Of a stretch of 64,000 nt of DNA, positions 61,929-64,000 are shown in pieces. A program made the translations under genes and the position numbers. Location: assembly GCA_964631255.1 (NCBI GenBank), contig CAZVWS010000003.1:50444-114443 (forward strand). The letters run 5' to 3'. Under the pieces are notes generated by a model, which was given only the letters and a program-made list of their open reading frames with translations, ran no database searches and was not told the DNA's origin. The DNA comes from JBGZFC01 sp964631255. Its GTDB lineage: Bacteria > Bacteroidota > Bacteroidia > Bacteroidales > Dysgonomonadaceae. How positions within the stretch are numbered: position 1 is the stretch's first letter; each line of letters begins with the position of its first letter.

Positions 61929-63584
61929 ATGGAAAAAATGTTTTGTTTTCAATGTCAAGAAACAGCCAAAAACGAAGGCTGTACAATCAAAGGTGTTTGC
62001 GGTAAAACTGCCGATGTGGCCAATTTGCAAGACCTGCTTCTATTCCTGTGTAAAGGTATTTCGCATTACACCGTCCGCCTACGCGAAATGGGAGTAGAAA
62101 TCCCAACCATCAACAAGTTCATCACCGATAGTTTGTTTATGACCATTACCAATGCCAATTTCGACAAAAGCCGCTTCATCACACGCATTTTGACGGCTTA
62201 CGAAATGCGAAACGCAGCCAAAGAACAACTAATTGCAAAAGGCGGCAATGTGGCAGATATTACTTTTGACGGTGCAACTTGGGTGGGCGAATCAGAAAGC
62301 GAAATGGCAGAAAAAGCTACTGCAGTAGGCGTGCTTCACACAGAAAATGAAGACGTACGTTCGCTAAGAGAGCTTACTATTTATGGTATCAAAGGTATGG
62401 CTGCTTATGCAGAACACGCTTTTAACCTGGGATACGAACAAAACGATATTTATGCGTTCATGCAACGCGCTTTGGTAGCAACAACCAATGACTCGCTTTC
62501 GGCAGATGAACTAACCGCTTTGGTTTTAGAAACCGGAAAATATGGCGTTGAGGTAATGGCTCTGCTCGACAAAGCAAACACAACGAGCTACGGCAATCCC
62601 GAAATTTCGAAAGTAAATATTGGCGTGCGCAACAACCCGGGAATCCTTATCTCCGGACACGATTTGAAAGACATGGAAGAGTTGCTTAAACAAACCGAAG
62701 GCACCGGAGTAGATGTTTACACGCACAGCGAAATGTTGCCGGCCAACTATTATCCGGCATTCAAAAAATACAGCCATTTCGTGGGCAACTATGGTAGTTC
62801 GTGGTGGCACCAAATAGAAGATTTCGAAACCTTCAACGGCGTTATTCTTTTCACAACAAACTGCATTGTTCCTCCACGCAAATCATCTACTTATAGCGAC
62901 CGAGTTTACACAACCGGCGCATCCGGATTTACCGGTTTCAAACACATTGCAGATAGAAAAGACGGACAACCAAAAGATTTTTCCGAACTGATTGCTCACG
63001 CAAAAAAATGCGCTCCGCCCAAAGAGATCGAAACTGGAGAAATTGTGGGTGGATTTGCCCACAGCCAAGTTATTGCACTTGCCGATAAAGTAATTGAAGC
63101 GGTGAAATCGGGTGCAATTCGCAAATTTTTCGTGATGGGTGGTTGCGACGGACGCATGAACGACAGAAATTACTACACCGAATTTGCAGAAAAATTGCCA
63201 AAAGATACAGTAATACTCACTGCAGGATGTGCAAAATATCGTTACAACAAACTTCCTTTGGGCGATATCAACGGTATTCCTCGTGTATTAGACGCCGGAC
63301 AGTGCAACGACAGCTACTCGCTTGTAAGAATAGCTTTGGCTCTGAAAGATGCTTTTGGATTGGACGATGTAAATGACTTGCCAATTGTTTACAACATTGC
63401 TTGGTACGAGCAAAAAGCAGTAATTGTGTTGTTGGCATTGTTGTCGCTGGGCGTGAAAAATATTCACCTCGGGCCAACACTTCCCGCGTTCCTTTCACCC
63501 AATGTGGTAAATGTTTTGGTTAACAATTTCGGAATTTCAGGAATCACCTCTGTGGATGAAGATTTGAAAGTAATGTTACAGTAA
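61929..63584 (+). CDS. hcp: Hybrid cluster protein (hydroxylamine reductase)
   Basis: 551 residues. Hybrid cluster protein removes nitric oxide and/or reduces hydroxylamine, protecting anaerobes against nitrosative stress from nitrite. N-terminal cluster cysteines Cys6, Cys9, Cys18 and Cys24 (CFQC, then x8, x5) give the class I pattern with a [4Fe-4S] cluster and no extra loop. Later hybrid-cluster ligand stretches include SGHDLKDMEE, TNCIVPP, GGCDGR, TAGCAKYRYNKL, DAGQCNDSYS and VYNIAWYEQKAV. In P. gingivalis hcp is controlled by HcpR. Here it has its own promoter with a dyad operator and a terminator, next to the nrf genes. Confidence 0.96.
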   Translation: MEKMFCFQCQETAKNEGCTIKGVCGKTADVANLQDLLLFLCKGISHYTVRLREMGVEIPTINKFITDSLFMTITNANFDKSRFITRILTAYEMRNAAKEQLIAKGGNVADITFDGATWVGESESEMAEKATAVGVLHTENEDVRSLRELTIYGIKGMAAYAEHAFNLGYEQNDIYAFMQRALVATTNDSLSADELTALVLETGKYGVEVMALLDKANTTSYGNPEISKVNIGVRNNPGILISGHDLKDMEELLKQTEGTGVDVYTHSEMLPANYYPAFKKYSHFVGNYGSSWWHQIEDFETFNGVILFTTNCIVPPRKSSTYSDRVYTTGASGFTGFKHIADRKDGQPKDFSELIAHAKKCAPPKEIETGEIVGGFAHSQVIALADKVIEAVKSGAIRKFFVMGGCDGRMNDRNYYTEFAEKLPKDTVILTAGCAKYRYNKLPLGDINGIPRVLDAGQCNDSYSLVRIALALKDAFGLDDVNDLPIVYNIAWYEQKAVIVLLALLSLGVKNIHLGPTLPAFLSPNVVNVLVNNFGISGITSVDEDLKVMLQ

Positions 63585-63604
63585 AACAATCTGTTATATA
63601 ATCT

Positions 63605-63639
63605 AAAAGACTGTCCCCAATAAAAAAGGACAGTCTTTT
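63605..63639 (+). terminator. Terminator of hcp
   Basis: 12-base perfect stem AAAAGACTGTCC / GGACAGTCTTTT followed by a T run to 63643. Confidence 0.85.
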
Positions 63640-63667
63640 TTTTGAATCTGTATGTTCCGGAAATGAA

Positions 63668-63700
63668 AAAACCTACCGTATATAAACAACAGTAGGTTTT
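63668..63700 (-). terminator. Terminator of the tRNA-Leu gene
   Basis: 9-base stem AAAACCTAC / GTAGGTTTT with a T tract continuing on the minus strand, 10 bases after the tRNA 3' end. Confidence 0.7.
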
Positions 63701-63709
63701 ATTTATTTG

Positions 63710-63791
63710 TGCGGCTGAAGGGACTCGAACCCCCACGGACTTCTCCACTAGATCCTAAGTCTAGCGCGGCTACCAATTACGCCACAGCCGC
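63710..63791 (-). tRNA. tRNA-Leu (anticodon TAG)
   Basis: Minus strand: 5' GCGGCTG (63791-63785) pairs with CAGCCGC, discriminator A at 63710, T-arm GGGTTCGAGTCCC. Anticodon stem CTAGA / TCTAG with loop CTTAGGA gives TAG, reading CUN leucine codons. The long variable arm is as expected for class II leucine tRNA. No CCA encoded. Confidence 0.95.
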
Positions 63792-63945
63792 ATAAGCTGT
63801 AAACTGAACCGCAAAGATAATACTATTTTTTTGAAATAAATGCGCTTGAGAACAAAAAATAGACTTTTTTTGAAAAAATTGTACCGGATTATTTCTACAC
63901 CGATTATATTTAAACGGATAATTTGTGTAATAAGAAAAAAAAGTT

Positions 63946-63953
63946 TACCTTTG
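63946..63953 (+). promoter_or_regulatory. Predicted promoter of the terminal tRNA gene
   Basis: TACCTTTG, with TTTG at 63922-63925 twenty bases earlier, gives a full -33/-7 pair of the Bacteroidota type. The tRNA begins 13 bases downstream. Confidence 0.55.
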
Positions 63954-63965
63954 CACTCACTTTTT

Positions 63966-64000
63966 CGGGATGTAGCTCAGTCCGGTTTAGAGTACTCGTC
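63966..64000 (+). tRNA. Partial tRNA gene, probably tRNA-Pro (cut by window end)
   Basis: CGGGATGTAGCTCAGTCCGG is the acceptor and D-arm of a tRNA, followed by TTTAGAGTACTCGTC, reaching the anticodon stem before the window ends. The 5' half (C at position 1, GTACTCGTC anticodon stem) looks like Bacteroidota tRNA-Pro (GGG). The anticodon is not inside the window. The D-loop seems to hold one extra T compared with the common CCGG(C/T)TAGAG. Confidence 0.75.

Noticed and set aside
1..64000. CRISPR arrays, prophage, transposons
   Set aside because: No regularly spaced repeats, integrase, transposase or phage structural gene was seen on either strand.

Overview
The window looks like chromosome from an anaerobic, T9SS-bearing member of the Bacteroidota, most likely Bacteroidales. 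Evidence: many genes follow the Bacteroidota -7 promoter element TAnnTTTG; ribosome-binding sites are weak and A-rich; the gene set is typical of the group (PorQ, a type IX C-terminal sorting domain, an EF-G paralog, tricorn-like S41 protease, DUF4251 lipoprotein, small RRM protein, GH77 with two starch-binding domains); and there is an ammonifying nitrite reductase plus a class I hybrid cluster protein. The DNA is AT-rich. I see no insertion sequence, prophage, integrase or CRISPR array.

Layout. 1-7.8 kb: mostly minus strand, with the 5' part of an ExbB-type gene, tRNA-Ser(GGA), tatD with an overlapping unknown gene, a polyprenyl synthetase, tonB, then porQ (plus), hpt, a lipoprotein and trmN6. 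8-20 kb: lon; a divergent EF-G paralog lacking the catalytic histidine; a secreted peptidylarginine deiminase closely resembling the Porphyromonas gingivalis enzyme (PPAD) with a type IX sorting tail; a nitronate monooxygenase-type enzyme; a Pif1-type helicase. 20-29 kb: purine block on the plus strand (purD, a PurF-like amidotransferase, phoH, an inserted DUF1016 nuclease, purC) followed by ubiE/menG. 29-37 kb: RRM protein, tsaB, 4-alpha-glucanotransferase, a CBM9-like protein, an N-acetylhexosamine-kinase-like protein, yceD-rpmF-fabH. 37-48.7 kb: tricorn-like protease, a short AT-rich stretch of poorly known genes, an iron alcohol dehydrogenase, aroE, two unknown envelope proteins, an SLC13 transporter and a gamma-class carbonic anhydrase-like protein. 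48.7-55.2 kb: aminopeptidase P, folB, lptB, ruvX, def, and zwf-pgl on the opposite strand.

55.3-63.6 kb is a nitrogen-oxide module: a Crp/Fnr regulator diverges from nrfH-nrfA-ccsB-ccsA (nitrite ammonification plus cytochrome c maturation), followed by a lone SMC/ABC-type ATPase and hcp. The hcp promoter carries a perfect 18-base dyad centred about 41-42 bases before the predicted start, where a Crp/Fnr activator would sit. The window ends with tRNA-Leu(TAG) on the minus strand and the 5' part of a tRNA, probably tRNA-Pro.

Best candidates for something new: the PPAD-like deiminase with an extra domain and a long leader; the EF-G paralog with its upstream dyad; the hcp operator; the variant PurF-like enzyme; and the nuclease placed inside the purine operon. 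I did not find a convincing wholly new multi-gene system.
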